A DNA stretch of 15,339 bases from Epsilonproteobacteria bacterium 4484_65 (GTDB lineage Bacteria; Campylobacterota; Campylobacteria; Campylobacterales; Sulfurovaceae), in the NCBI GenBank assembly GCA_002085305.1, contig NATJ01000007.1, forward strand, positions 1-15,339, read 5' to 3'. Position 1 is the first letter of the stretch. Every line of letters begins with the position of its first letter. Below are positions 1 to 7,036 of this stretch, in pieces. The notes below the pieces were generated by a model that was given only the letters and a program-made list of their open reading frames with translations, was not told where the DNA came from and searched no databases. The position numbers and the translations under genes are program-made.

Positions 1-681
1 ACCATAAGCATGGGTGAGATAGACAAAATGATAAAAGACTCTCTTCATGCTGTAGGTTTAGGCTATGACACACTCAAGATAAAGATAGGCGATGATCCAC
101 AAAAAGATGTAGAGAGAGTAAAAGCCATACATAGTGCTTTAGATAAAAATATCAAGTTAAGACTCGATGCAAACCAGGGATGGACAGCCAAAGAGTCTGT
201 CAACCTACTTCATACCCTGGAGAAAGAAAACATCATTGCAGAGTTCATCGAACAACCTGTAAGAGCCGACGACATAGAAGGACTCCGCTACATAAAAGAG
301 CGAGTCCAAACTCCCCTACTTGCAGATGAGTCCATCTTCAGCGTTAAAGATGCAAGAAAGCTGCTTGAAATGCAAGCCATAGACTATGTCAACATCAAAC
401 TTGCCAAAACAGCAGGCATCACACAAGCTCTTGAACTTGCTGATCTCTCCAAAGCGTTTGGCGTGAAATGTATGATAGGTTGCATGCTGGAAGGGCCCAT
501 CTCTGTAGCTGCTGGTGTACATGTGGCTTCAGCAAAGGCTGATGTAATTACGATGCTTGACTTGGATGCAGTGAGTCTCTTGGCTTCTCATCCTGTGGAG
601 ACGAGTATTATCTTTAATGAAAGTGAGATCATTTTAAGTGACAGTGTAGGATTGGGTGTTTCGCTTGATACTTCTTTCTAA
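1..681 (+). CDS. Dipeptide epimerase (L-Ala-D/L-Glu epimerase type), 3' part
   Basis: This is the C-terminal part of an enolase-superfamily epimerase that interconverts L-Ala-D-Glu and L-Ala-L-Glu, a cytoplasmic step in reuse of murein peptides. The frame is open to the left edge (T-I-S before the ATG at 10), so the N-terminal capping domain lies outside the window and that ATG is internal. Visible barrel motifs are the K-x-K pair (codons at 76 and 82), metal ligands Asp in RLDAN (166), Glu in FIEQP (250) and Asp in LLADES (325), and the second catalytic Lys in NIKLAKTAG (397). The DLD motif near 559-567 is the feature that in this subgroup contacts the dipeptide amino group, and it favours dipeptide epimerase over muconate cycloisomerase or o-succinylbenzoate synthase. 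Exact dipeptide specificity is inferred from family knowledge. Confidence 0.88.
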   Translation, partial: TISMGEIDKMIKDSLHAVGLGYDTLKIKIGDDPQKDVERVKAIHSALDKNIKLRLDANQGWTAKESVNLLHTLEKENIIAEFIEQPVRADDIEGLRYIKERVQTPLLADESIFSVKDARKLLEMQAIDYVNIKLAKTAGITQALELADLSKAFGVKCMIGCMLEGPISVAAGVHVASAKADVITMLDLDAVSLLASHPVETSIIFNESEIILSDSVGLGVSLDTSF

Positions 682-750
682 GGTACAATATCTTTTGTAA
701 TTTCCCTACGCCTTCTGCATGCTATAACTCCTATTTATAGAAAAATTTAT

Positions 751-779
751 TTGCAATAAGATAATATTTCTGCTATACT
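751..779 (+). promoter_or_regulatory. Sigma70-like promoter of the small repeat protein
   Basis: TTGCAA (751-756) and TATACT (774-779) are separated by exactly 17 bases, and transcription would start near 786, about 30 bases before the ATG at 818. This is the best two-box promoter in the window. It is a prediction from sequence only. Confidence 0.55.
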
Positions 780-817
780 CATATAATTAAAAATAAACAT
801 TATAATAAGGCAGAATT

Positions 818-1156
818 ATGAAAAAACTATTTCTATCGATTTTTTTGATAGGCTCTTTAACTGTATCTCTGAGTGCTGAAAACAATGATAGCATAAAAAC
901 AAAGACAAATACTGAAAATAACGCTAGTTCAAAAACAAAAGAGAATGCTGAAAATAATGACAGTGAAAAAGCAAAAAGAGCCCAAAAGCAGATTCAAGAG
1001 CAAATGAAAAGAGAAGAAAAGTATGCTAAAGAGCAAACATTTTATCAGGGAAAAAACTTTGATCTATCGGAACATGAAGTTGATCCAAACTCCCTCGAGG
1101 CTATCCCTGAAATCGAACCAGAGTATGATTTCAATATGGATGATGTCTACGATTAA
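818..1156 (+). CDS. Small exported charged protein with three 12-residue repeats
   Basis: I do not recognise this 112-residue protein. It begins with a Sec signal peptide (Lys-Lys, hydrophobic core, probable cleavage after SLSA at residue 20). The mature part is very hydrophilic. Residues 21-32, 33-44 and 45-56 are three tandem copies of a 12-residue unit of the form ENN(D/A)S-x-K-x-K. A Lys/Glu/Gln-rich stretch at about 54-75 looks helical or coiled coil, and the tail is acidic and rich in Glu, Asp and Pro. The start is supported by AAGG at 807-810, seven bases upstream of the ATG. It sits alone between the epimerase and the helicase, with its own promoter and a downstream hairpin. A periplasmic or surface location is inferred, and no function can be given. 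Confidence 0.72.
   Translation: MKKLFLSIFLIGSLTVSLSAENNDSIKTKTNTENNASSKTKENAENNDSEKAKRAQKQIQEQMKREEKYAKEQTFYQGKNFDLSEHEVDPNSLEAIPEIEPEYDFNMDDVYD
878..985 (+). repeat. Three tandem 36-bp coding repeats
   Basis: These are three in-frame 36-bp units (878-913, 914-949, 950-985) coding for ENNDSIKTKTNT, ENNASSKTKENA and ENNDSEKAKRAQ. Synonymous and non-synonymous differences show the copies are not freshly duplicated. Confidence 0.75.
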
Positions 1157-1184
1157 CATTCACTCTCATTCACTTTCTCTCTCG

Positions 1185-1205
1185 TTACACCTTTTGAAGG
1201 TGTAA
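1185..1205. terminator. Perfect 9-bp hairpin, possible terminator without U tract
   Basis: The arms TTACACCTT (1185-1193) and AAGGTGTAA (1197-1205) pair perfectly around a TTG loop, 29 bases after the stop of the small exported protein. Neither side has a run of T, so it is not a classic intrinsic terminator. It may act as a 3' RNA-stabilising hairpin. Confidence 0.4.
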
Positions 1206-1250
1206 TGCATACTTCAATTAAAAACTAAAACAGCTTGACTAACAGTGTAA

Positions 1251-1268
1251 TATACATTATTGTATAAT
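1251..1268 (+). promoter_or_regulatory. Helicase promoter -10 overlapped by an inverted repeat
   Basis: TATAAT at 1263-1268 is a consensus -10, with no convincing -35 at 17 bases. The six-base inverted repeat TATACA (1251-1256) and TGTATA (1261-1266) around TTAT overlaps it and could be an operator, although AT-rich DNA gives such palindromes by chance. Transcription would start near 1275. Confidence 0.45.
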
Positions 1269-1283
1269 AAATACCTATATACC

Positions 1284-1305
1284 TTACGCCTCAAGAGAGA
1301 CGTAA
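1284..1305 (+). promoter_or_regulatory. Leader hairpin just upstream of the helicase SD
   Basis: TTACG(C)CTC and GAG(A)CGTAA pair around an AAGA loop, with one C/A mismatch, inside the predicted leader. The 3' arm ends one base before the AGAGG ribosome binding site (1306-1310), itself eight bases from the ATG at 1319. The structure could tune translation, for example with temperature or by the helicase acting on its own mRNA. That role is inference. Confidence 0.45.
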
Positions 1306-1318
1306 AGAGGAAAATATT

Positions 1319-2557
1319 ATGCCGTTCAGCAAACTACAGCTCTCATCACCTATACAACGTACCCTTCAACGAAATAACTACATAAAACCAACACCTATCC
1401 AGGAAAAAGTAATCCCCTTAGTTCTAGAAAAGAATGATGTTATGGCAAAAGCTCAGACTGGATCGGGGAAGAGTGCCAGTTTTGTTTTACCTATTCTGGA
1501 GCTTTGGTCACAGAACATACCAGAGGGAAAGGCAAAGATAAAGGTTTTAGTATTGACCCCTACTCGTGAGCTTACACTGCAAGTAGCGGAGTATTTTTCT
1601 ACTTTTGGAAACTCTTTAGCTCGTAAGCCAAAGGTAGTTTCTATCATTGGTGGAGAAAGCATCGGTGATCAGCTTTATGCCATACAGCAGGGGTGTGATA
1701 TTGTTGTGGCTACTTCCGGTCGTCTTTTGGATGTACTTTCCAAGAAGCAGATGAATCTTTCTAAATTAGAATATTTTGTACTTGATGAAGCAGACAAGAT
1801 GCTTAACCTTGGATTTGCAGAAGAACTTGACCTTATACTCGAAGAGATACCCTCTCAACGTCAAAACCTTCTCTTTTCTGCAACCTACCCTCAAAAAATG
1901 CTTGACATGGCTTCAAAGATCACACAAAATCCGGTAGAAGTGAGCTTTGAAAATGAAGCACCCGTAGTTGAAAAAATAGTCCAAAGGGTCATAGAAGTAA
2001 ATCCTGAAAACAGAGGACCACTACTTAGACACTTGATGAAGAAAGAAAAGTGGAAAAGCATACTGGTATTTATGGCGAACAAAAGAGCAACAGACAACAT
2101 CGCTGAGAAGTTTAGAAAACGTGGCTATTTGGCTGAGTCTTTTCATGGTGACTTGACACAAGAAGACCGTAACTATACGTTAGAACAGTTTAAAGCCAAG
2201 AAAATACAGATATTATTTGCAACAGATCTGGTGTCGCGGGGCTTGGACATAGATGATATCTCTTGTGTTATCAACTATGACCTCCCGCGTTCTCCGGCTG
2301 ACTACATACACCGTATAGGACGAACAGGTAGAGCCGGCAAGTCTGGCTTGGCTGTGACATTCATAGGACATGAAGAACAAGATCATTTTAGACTTATAGA
2401 AAAGCGTAGTAACATTAAGCTTGAAAGAGAACAGGTAAAAGGATTTGAGCTTAAGGGTGATGTGCCTATAAATGAGAAAGGGAAAGCACCTGTGAAAGGT
2501 AAAAGGAAAAGTAAAAAAGATAAGTTGAGAGAACAAGCACTTAAAAAGAATAAGTAG
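1319..2557 (+). CDS. rhlE: DEAD-box ATP-dependent RNA helicase, RhlE type
   Basis: This is a cytoplasmic RNA helicase that remodels RNA duplexes, in bacteria mostly in ribosome assembly, mRNA decay and cold growth. All family motifs are present in order: Q motif around residues 3-33 (PTPIQ at 24-28), Walker A AQTGSGKS (45-52), PTREL, TSGR, DEAD (156-159), SAT (187-189), the motif IV region ILVF, ATDLVSRGLDID and HRIGRTGRAG (331-340). The two RecA-like domains are followed by a short, strongly basic tail that probably adds RNA affinity. Its 412 residues fit RhlE-like proteins and are too short for DeaD/CsdA, which carries a long RNA-binding tail. The start follows AGAGG at good distance. The gene appears monocistronic, with its own promoter and a downstream hairpin. 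The RhlE label rests on length and overall resemblance. DEAD-box helicase is certain. Confidence 0.92.
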   Translation: MPFSKLQLSSPIQRTLQRNNYIKPTPIQEKVIPLVLEKNDVMAKAQTGSGKSASFVLPILELWSQNIPEGKAKIKVLVLTPTRELTLQVAEYFSTFGNSLARKPKVVSIIGGESIGDQLYAIQQGCDIVVATSGRLLDVLSKKQMNLSKLEYFVLDEADKMLNLGFAEELDLILEEIPSQRQNLLFSATYPQKMLDMASKITQNPVEVSFENEAPVVEKIVQRVIEVNPENRGPLLRHLMKKEKWKSILVFMANKRATDNIAEKFRKRGYLAESFHGDLTQEDRNYTLEQFKAKKIQILFATDLVSRGLDIDDISCVINYDLPRSPADYIHRIGRTGRAGKSGLAVTFIGHEEQDHFRLIEKRSNIKLEREQVKGFELKGDVPINEKGKAPVKGKRKSKKDKLREQALKKNK

Positions 2558-2571
2558 AAATATTTTTATCT

Positions 2572-2589
2572 GGTGGGTCAAGACCCACC
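2572..2589. terminator. Shared terminator hairpin between convergent genes
   Basis: The arms GGTGGGTC and GACCCACC are perfectly complementary and meet at AA, so the actual loop is probably CAAG. The stem is GC-rich in an AT-rich gap between the helicase (+) and the lipoprotein (-). On the plus strand it is followed only by TTT. Placement makes bidirectional termination likely. Confidence 0.65.
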
Positions 2590-2611
2590 TTTGGCTTAAT
2601 AGATCAGATTA

Positions 2612-2851
2612 CTATCTATAACCACGTTCTCTGTCTTTTTTATCTTCATTCGCACCGATGGCACCACCAGCAAGGCCACCTATCGCTGCTCCAGCAAGCG
2701 TTGAACCAGTGTTACCACCAATAGCTTGACCTATTAATGCTCCTGAACCCGCACCAATTGCAGCACCGGTTTGCATTTTATTGGCACATCCTGTCATAAG
2801 AACCATACTTGCACCTGCGACTAAAGCGATCGTTAAATGTAATTTTTTCAT
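2612..2851 (-). CDS. Glycine-zipper lipoprotein
   Basis: This is a 79-residue exported lipoprotein. The leader is Lys-Lys plus a hydrophobic stretch ending in the lipobox-like MTGC, so the mature protein should start at Cys and be lipid-anchored. Most of the mature chain is a glycine zipper, repeated G-A-x-x-G spacing (GAAIGAGSGALIG, AGAAIGGLAGGAIG), which packs as tight membrane-interacting helices. A short charged tail (NEDKKDRERGYR) follows. This resembles the glycine-zipper domains of SlyB/Omp-like lipoproteins, whose roles in outer-membrane integrity or stress are only loosely known. An upstream in-frame ATG at 2866 is rejected because GGAGGT, the ribosome binding site, overlaps it and lies seven bases before the ATG at 2851. 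It is transcribed alone from its own predicted promoter. Confidence 0.85.
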   Translation of the reverse strand: MKKLHLTIALVAGASMVLMTGCANKMQTGAAIGAGSGALIGQAIGGNTGSTLAGAAIGGLAGGAIGANEDKKDRERGYR

Positions 2852-2858
2852 AATGTTT

Positions 2859-2864
2859 ACCTCC
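2859..2864 (-). promoter_or_regulatory. Strong SD that fixes the lipoprotein start
   Basis: GGAGGT on the minus strand lies seven bases upstream of the ATG at 2851. It overlaps the alternative upstream ATG (2866-2864), so the shorter protein is the real one. Confidence 0.75.
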
Positions 2865-2885
2865 ATTTATTTGAGTTTCTGTTTT

Positions 2886-2914
2886 ATTGTAACATAAAAT
2901 CAGAAGTAAGTGAA
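2886..2914 (-). promoter_or_regulatory. Candidate promoter of the glycine-zipper lipoprotein
   Basis: On the minus strand TTCACT (2914-2909) and TACAAT (2891-2886) are spaced by 17 bases. The predicted start near 2879 leaves a leader of about 28 bases containing the GGAGGT site. Confidence 0.45.
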
Positions 2915-2936
2915 AAATATTTAGCAATTTATCAAA

Positions 2937-2981
2937 ATAGAAGTTTAATGATAGAAGTTTGATAGATTCTTTAGGTATAAT
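2937..2981 (+). promoter_or_regulatory. Promoter of the AI-2E family gene with a tandem repeat in the -35 region
   Basis: A consensus TATAAT lies at 2976-2981. Upstream, the 10-mer ATAGAAGTTT occurs twice (2937-2946 and 2951-2960) with a 14-base period. No good -35 box is present, and the repeat covers that position, so it may be an activator site. Chance similarity in AT-rich DNA is possible. Confidence 0.4.
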
Positions 2982-3016
2982 TTTACATAAATATTAGTTA
3001 TACAAGGGATAGAACG

Positions 3017-4099
3017 ATGGAAAGTGTTGAACAAAGAGAAGAGAAAGTAAAACTTGCAATAGAGATCGCCATTAAAGTAGGTCTTATTGCAATGGTGATT
3101 TATCTGTCATATTTAATTGCCAAACCTTTTATGGCAATCGTAGTTTGGGGCGTCATTATAGCAGTTGCACTCTCTCCTCTTATCGATAGTTTGGAAAAAC
3201 GTTTTGGTAATCGTAAAAAGATCATAATTGCTATAACAGTGGCTGTTATTGCAGCTTTGCTGATTCCCACTTATTCACTTTCGGGAAAGATGATTGAGTC
3301 TTCACAAACAATCGTACATGCGATGAAAGATGGGAATATAACAATTCCACCACCTACGGAAGCAGTAAAAGAGTGGCCACTCATCGGTAAAAAGTCATAC
3401 GCATTCTGGGATGCCGCATCAAAAAACCTAAAAGCAACTTTGGCACCGTTTAGTGATGAAATTAAAAAGATGGCTGGGTCTATTTTCTCAGCACTTGGAA
3501 GTGGACTAGGGACAATCTTTATGTTTGTGGGTTCCATGATCATTGCAGCAGTCTTTCTTATAGGGGCTGAAGGATCTGTTCAGTTCTATAAAAACATTTC
3601 ACGTCGTTTGATGGGAGACAAGGGTGATGAATGGGCAAATCTGTCTGCACTTACTGTACGTTCTGTAGTCAATGGTGTACTGGGTGTTGCGGTGATACAG
3701 GCAACATTGGCTTTGATCGGTATGGGACTCATGGGTGTTCCTCTTGCCATGGTATGGGCTATCGGTATTATGTTCTTGACCATTATCCAAATTCCTGCTC
3801 TGTTGATCATCGGTCCAGTGATCGCTTATGTTTTCTCTCAAGGAAGCGGAACAGCTGAAGTTATTTTTGCTGTCTATATGCTCATCGTAGGAGCTAGTGA
3901 TGGTGTGTTGAAACCTATACTTATGGGAAGAGGTGTAGATGTTCCGATGTTGGTTATTTTGATCGGTGCGATCGGCGGTATGATATTAATGGGTATGATA
4001 GGACTTTTTGTAGGAGCAGTTATCTTTGCTTTGGCATACACACTCTTTAAATTCTGGATAGCAGAAGTGGAAGAAGAATCTGAAGCTAAAGAAGCTTAG
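3017..4099 (+). CDS. AI-2E family transporter (PerM/YdiK/TqsA-like)
   Basis: This is a 360-residue polytopic inner-membrane protein of the AI-2E/UPF0118 family. Hydrophobic segments lie near residues 15-35, 33-52 and 66-88. A soluble stretch (about 90-150) follows, and then further segments around 155-177, 210-235, 240-270, 285 and 305-345. The family's loop-plus-hydrophobic C-terminal half is clear (GVPLAMVWAIGIMFL, IQIPALLIIGP). Members have been linked to autoinducer-2 export, sodium/proton exchange and other substrates, so the family name should not be read as function. The C terminus is acidic. AAGG at 3004-3007 precedes the ATG. A strong terminator ends the gene, so it is probably transcribed apart from the channel-exporter operon that follows only 77 bases later. 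Confidence 0.85.
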   Translation: MESVEQREEKVKLAIEIAIKVGLIAMVIYLSYLIAKPFMAIVVWGVIIAVALSPLIDSLEKRFGNRKKIIIAITVAVIAALLIPTYSLSGKMIESSQTIVHAMKDGNITIPPPTEAVKEWPLIGKKSYAFWDAASKNLKATLAPFSDEIKKMAGSIFSALGSGLGTIFMFVGSMIIAAVFLIGAEGSVQFYKNISRRLMGDKGDEWANLSALTVRSVVNGVLGVAVIQATLALIGMGLMGVPLAMVWAIGIMFLTIIQIPALLIIGPVIAYVFSQGSGTAEVIFAVYMLIVGASDGVLKPILMGRGVDVPMLVILIGAIGGMILMGMIGLFVGAVIFALAYTLFKFWIAEVEEESEAKEA

Positions 4100-4114
4100 G
4101 TTAAACTATTACAT

Positions 4115-4143
4115 TAAAGAAAAGCCTATAGAGCTTTTCTTTA
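4115..4143 (+). terminator. Intrinsic terminator after the AI-2E family gene
   Basis: An 11-bp perfect stem (TAAAGAAAAGC with its complement GCTTTTCTTTA) surrounds a seven-base loop, and the T-rich 3' arm provides the U tract. It ends 33 bases before the next start codon, so the downstream promoter has to fit in that small gap or depend on read-through. Confidence 0.7.
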
Positions 4144-4155
4144 CCCAAGTCAATT

Positions 4156-4167
4156 AATGATAATCAT
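4156..4167 (+). promoter_or_regulatory. Fur-box-like core overlapping a possible -10
   Basis: AATGATAATCAT equals the 12-base core of the classical Fur consensus, while the flanks match poorly (about 13 of 19 overall). It contains GATAAT (4159-4164), the only plausible -10 between the terminator and the ATG at 4177. Control by Fur or a relative is a hypothesis. Confidence 0.3.
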
Positions 4168-4176
4168 GGAAAACAT

Positions 4177-4851
4177 ATGAAACAACTTACCGAAAAAAAT
4201 AATTTTGTCTATCTCTTCTTTTCGCTAATCATTTTTCTCTTTTCTGCAGCGGTTGTGGTAGAGTTTCCTGGCAGTGTAGGTGAAGATATTTTTTCTATTG
4301 TAACAATGATGATGCTTATTATAAGTATAAAAAGTTTAAAAACAGAGAGAACATGGAAATGGGCAATCTATACTTTGATCGTATTTTTTGTACTATTAAT
4401 AGCCCTGGAAAAATTCTTTAGTCATCAGTTCTATGTTTATCTTATTTTAGTGATCTTGTTGATCTTTTTTATTGGTTCTTTTGCATCGGCAGCCAAACAG
4501 GTACTTCTTGTTGGTGATATTGATGGAAATAAGATCATTGGATCATTGAGCCTTTATCTTTTACTGGGATTGATCTGGACAGTGATATATTTGTTACTTT
4601 TAGCCATGGACCCTTCTGCATTTTCTGGTGTTGAAGTAGCAAATTGGCAGCAGGGTTTTTCTCGTATAGCCTACTATAGTTTTGTTACTTTGACCACACT
4701 GGGCTACGGAGATATACTTCCTACCAACCATATTGCAGAATTTTTTGTCTATATGGAAGCAATTGTAGGCGTCTTCTATATGGCGATCATCGTTTCAAGT
4801 CTGATCTCTTTGCGTCTTGCAGCCTTGCAAGATGAAAAGCAAGGAAAATAG
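4177..4851 (+). CDS. Potassium-channel-like membrane protein (Ion_trans_2 pore)
   Basis: This 224-residue protein has about six transmembrane helices and one pore loop. Four hydrophobic segments occupy roughly residues 10-110. They are followed by a helix (about 126-146), a pore helix, the selectivity filter TTLGYGD (173-179) and the inner helix (about 189-213). The filter is the textbook K+ channel signature, so potassium selectivity is well supported. No regularly spaced Arg/Lys helix (voltage sensor) and no RCK/TrkA-N domain are present, so gating is unknown. Acting as one quarter of a tetramer is family knowledge. It is the first gene of the exporter operon: the next gene starts at the base after its stop. 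Translation start: only a weak GGA (4168-4170) precedes the ATG. Association with an efflux operon is unusual. Confidence 0.88.
   Translation: MKQLTEKNNFVYLFFSLIIFLFSAAVVVEFPGSVGEDIFSIVTMMMLIISIKSLKTERTWKWAIYTLIVFFVLLIALEKFFSHQFYVYLILVILLIFFIGSFASAAKQVLLVGDIDGNKIIGSLSLYLLLGLIWTVIYLLLLAMDPSAFSGVEVANWQQGFSRIAYYSFVTLTTLGYGDILPTNHIAEFFVYMEAIVGVFYMAIIVSSLISLRLAALQDEKQGK
4841..4845 (+). promoter_or_regulatory. SD supporting the TTG start of the FUSC gene
   Basis: AAGGA lies inside the last codons of the channel gene, six bases before the TTG at 4852. The first in-frame ATG (4888) has no comparable site, so the TTG start is preferred and the two genes are probably translationally coupled. Confidence 0.6.
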
Positions 4852-7035
4852 TTGCAAAGTGCTACTAAAGAAGATAAACGCTCCTTAATGCAGATCATTG
4901 ATTCTTTGCTCTCATTCACTCTTTCTGATAAGCTTAAATTTGCGATCAAAGCATCATTGAGTATGGCACTTGCCTATCTCATCCCTCTGTCTCAGGGCTG
5001 GTCTCAACCTGGAACAGCAGCTACGACAGTTATGCTGATCGCTGCGATGGGTTCGGTGGGTGATTCTGTGATGAAAGGTGCTATGCGTGTTGTGGGTACT
5101 ATTATCGGTGCAGCAGTTGGTATGACGCTTATTGGGCTTTTCCCTCAAGACAGGGAGATCTATCTTCTTTGTGCCTCTATAGCAGCAACATTATTTCTCT
5201 ACTTAGCTCGTGCATATAAAGGTGATATGACAGTCTTTATGTTAACTGCTGTTACCCTACTTATGATGTTCCAAAATGGTGAAGTAGATAATGTATTTAT
5301 CTTTGGTATAGATAAGACATATATGACAATCGTGGGGATCATTATCTATACGTTAGTAGGTATTTTCCTCTGGCCTGTCAATCTTAAAGATAGCAGTGCA
5401 GAGAACGCAACAGCACTTTCTACATTGCAGTCTAAACTTTACCTCCAGAGAGATGGAGAAAAAAAAGAGCGTAAAGTGCTTCATCAGAAAATAATTTTCC
5501 AGGAACAACTTTTAGGAACATCTATTATTGCCTCTAACAGTTCATCTATGGAAATGAATTTTTCTAAAACACAATGGTATGATATTGTCCATAGCTATAA
5601 AAAAGTCAATGAACTTCTAACATTACTCTCACATCATGATAAAGCATCTTATGTAGATGATTTTCCACGTTATGTTACAAACTATCAAACTATAGATACC
5701 GAGATATTAGAACTTTTGGAAGCACTTCCTTTAGCTTGGAAGGAACAAAAAGAGATAAAGATACCTGAGTCATTAAATTATGAATATAATATCTCAGAGA
5801 TTAAAGAACTTTCTCAGCTTGATCGTGCAGACATGAGTACAACGATAAGTGATATGGTAAAACTACATACACAATTGTGCAAATTGGCTCAAAAGCTTAA
5901 CAGCCTTATTAGCCCAATGCCAACACTATTTACACTCGAAGATATTCCAAAACCTGCCACTTTTCTTTGGTTTGACATGGAAGATCTTAAAGGTTCGTTG
6001 ATTACCTTTATCGTCTTTTGGACTGCGACCCTGCTTTGGATCTATGTCAATCCTCCGGGAGGATTTATGATCGTGTTGTTTGCAACGGCACTTAGTGTCA
6101 TAACAACTTTCTCTCCCCTGAAACCATCTTTATTGATCATTATCTTCTCTATGTCATTTGTATTTGCTACTGCGATGTATATTTTTGTTCTACCAAACCT
6201 TCATTATGCATGGGAACTGGGACTTTTTATCTTTGTCTATTCTTTTATCGGTTTTTATTTTATCAATCCCATGTTAGCTGTATTCTTTTTACTGGGTACT
6301 GCTACGCTGGGAATTAACAATACAATGAGTTATAATTTTGATGTTTTTCTGATTACATTATTTATATTTTATGCTTTTTTATTTTTACTCCTACTCTTTT
6401 ATTATATTCCCTTCTCTACCAAACCAGAACATCTTTTTTTAGTGATGAAAAAGAGATTTTTAAAACTTTCACAGATACTGCTTCAACGAAGTAGCAACTT
6501 AACGAATGATAATGGTTCATTTCTAGGTAAAATAAGAGCAAATTACAGTAAAATACACCTCATATCTACAGTAAAGAAAATGCAACTTTGGGCAAGTAAA
6601 GTCGATGATAAATATTTTGATACGCTTGATAAAGATCTACTTTTAGGTTTTACTAAAGAGTGTGAAACATTTGTATACCTTTTAAAAATGATGCATCATA
6701 GAGATATACAGATGCTTGATAATCCTCTGATTAAAGTTTTTAGAGAAAAGCATGATGGAGCAACTTTGGCACATCTTTTAGGCGAATATGCTGAAGGTAA
6801 AGAAGTTAAAGATGTTGATCCATTCTGGAGAGATGAGAAACAGATCGTCACGAAAATAGAAGATAGCTTGAAAGTCTTTCTTTCTAATGTAGAGCCGGGT
6901 CAATACAGTGAGAAAGAGATCATTGGATTTTATGAAAATATCTCTCTACGCAGAAATGTATGGCTTGCATTTTTCTCTTGTCAAAAAATGATGGAAAAGA
7001 TTGATTTTAAAGTATTGGAGAGAAGTAGATTTTAA
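4852..7035 (+). CDS. FUSC/AaeB-like inner-membrane exporter
   Basis: This is a 727-residue protein of the fusaric-acid-resistance family, which includes AaeB (aromatic carboxylic acid efflux) and YccS. It shows the family's duplicated plan: a first membrane block (about residues 26-175), a soluble region (about 176-375), a second membrane block (about 380-518) starting near DLKGSLITFIVFW, and a C-terminal soluble region (to 727). It is longer than AaeB because of the soluble parts. It would be the inner-membrane part of a tripartite pump with the genes that follow. The TTG start directly after the channel stop is supported by AAGGA upstream, with ATG at 4888 as the alternative. Substrate is inferred only by analogy with aromatic acids, as no regulator gene is adjacent to hint at one. 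Confidence 0.87.
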   Translation: MQSATKEDKRSLMQIIDSLLSFTLSDKLKFAIKASLSMALAYLIPLSQGWSQPGTAATTVMLIAAMGSVGDSVMKGAMRVVGTIIGAAVGMTLIGLFPQDREIYLLCASIAATLFLYLARAYKGDMTVFMLTAVTLLMMFQNGEVDNVFIFGIDKTYMTIVGIIIYTLVGIFLWPVNLKDSSAENATALSTLQSKLYLQRDGEKKERKVLHQKIIFQEQLLGTSIIASNSSSMEMNFSKTQWYDIVHSYKKVNELLTLLSHHDKASYVDDFPRYVTNYQTIDTEILELLEALPLAWKEQKEIKIPESLNYEYNISEIKELSQLDRADMSTTISDMVKLHTQLCKLAQKLNSLISPMPTLFTLEDIPKPATFLWFDMEDLKGSLITFIVFWTATLLWIYVNPPGGFMIVLFATALSVITTFSPLKPSLLIIIFSMSFVFATAMYIFVLPNLHYAWELGLFIFVYSFIGFYFINPMLAVFFLLGTATLGINNTMSYNFDVFLITLFIFYAFLFLLLLFYYIPFSTKPEHLFLVMKKRFLKLSQILLQRSSNLTNDNGSFLGKIRANYSKIHLISTVKKMQLWASKVDDKYFDTLDKDLLLGFTKECETFVYLLKMMHHRDIQMLDNPLIKVFREKHDGATLAHLLGEYAEGKEVKDVDPFWRDEKQIVTKIEDSLKVFLSNVEPGQYSEKEIIGFYENISLRRNVWLAFFSCQKMMEKIDFKVLERSRF

Positions 7036-7036
7036 A

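Noticed and set aside
10..681. ATG at 10 as true start of the epimerase
   Set aside because: The frame is open to the left edge and reads T-I-S before it, as in family members. The capping domain is missing, so the gene is cut by the window.
684..699. Five-base TACAA/TTGTA stem after the epimerase as a terminator
   Set aside because: The stem is short and AT-rich with no following U tract, too weak to annotate.
1023..1205. 60-residue reading frame overlapping the small repeat protein
   Set aside because: It lies in another frame of a better-supported gene, has no ribosome binding site, and its low-complexity Ser/His/Leu tail comes from non-coding sequence.
2213..2581. 122-residue minus-strand frame antisense to the helicase
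   Set aside because: It is antisense to strictly conserved helicase motifs V and VI and runs through the terminator hairpin, so it is a shadow.
2852..2866. Upstream ATG (2866) of the glycine-zipper lipoprotein
   Set aside because: It overlaps the GGAGGT ribosome binding site of the downstream ATG and would add five residues before a standard lipoprotein leader.
7001..7036. TTG at 7001 as start of the outer-membrane lipoprotein
   Set aside because: It lies in the coding end of the FUSC gene and would add 12 residues before the lipoprotein leader. ATG at 7037 or 7052 fits better.
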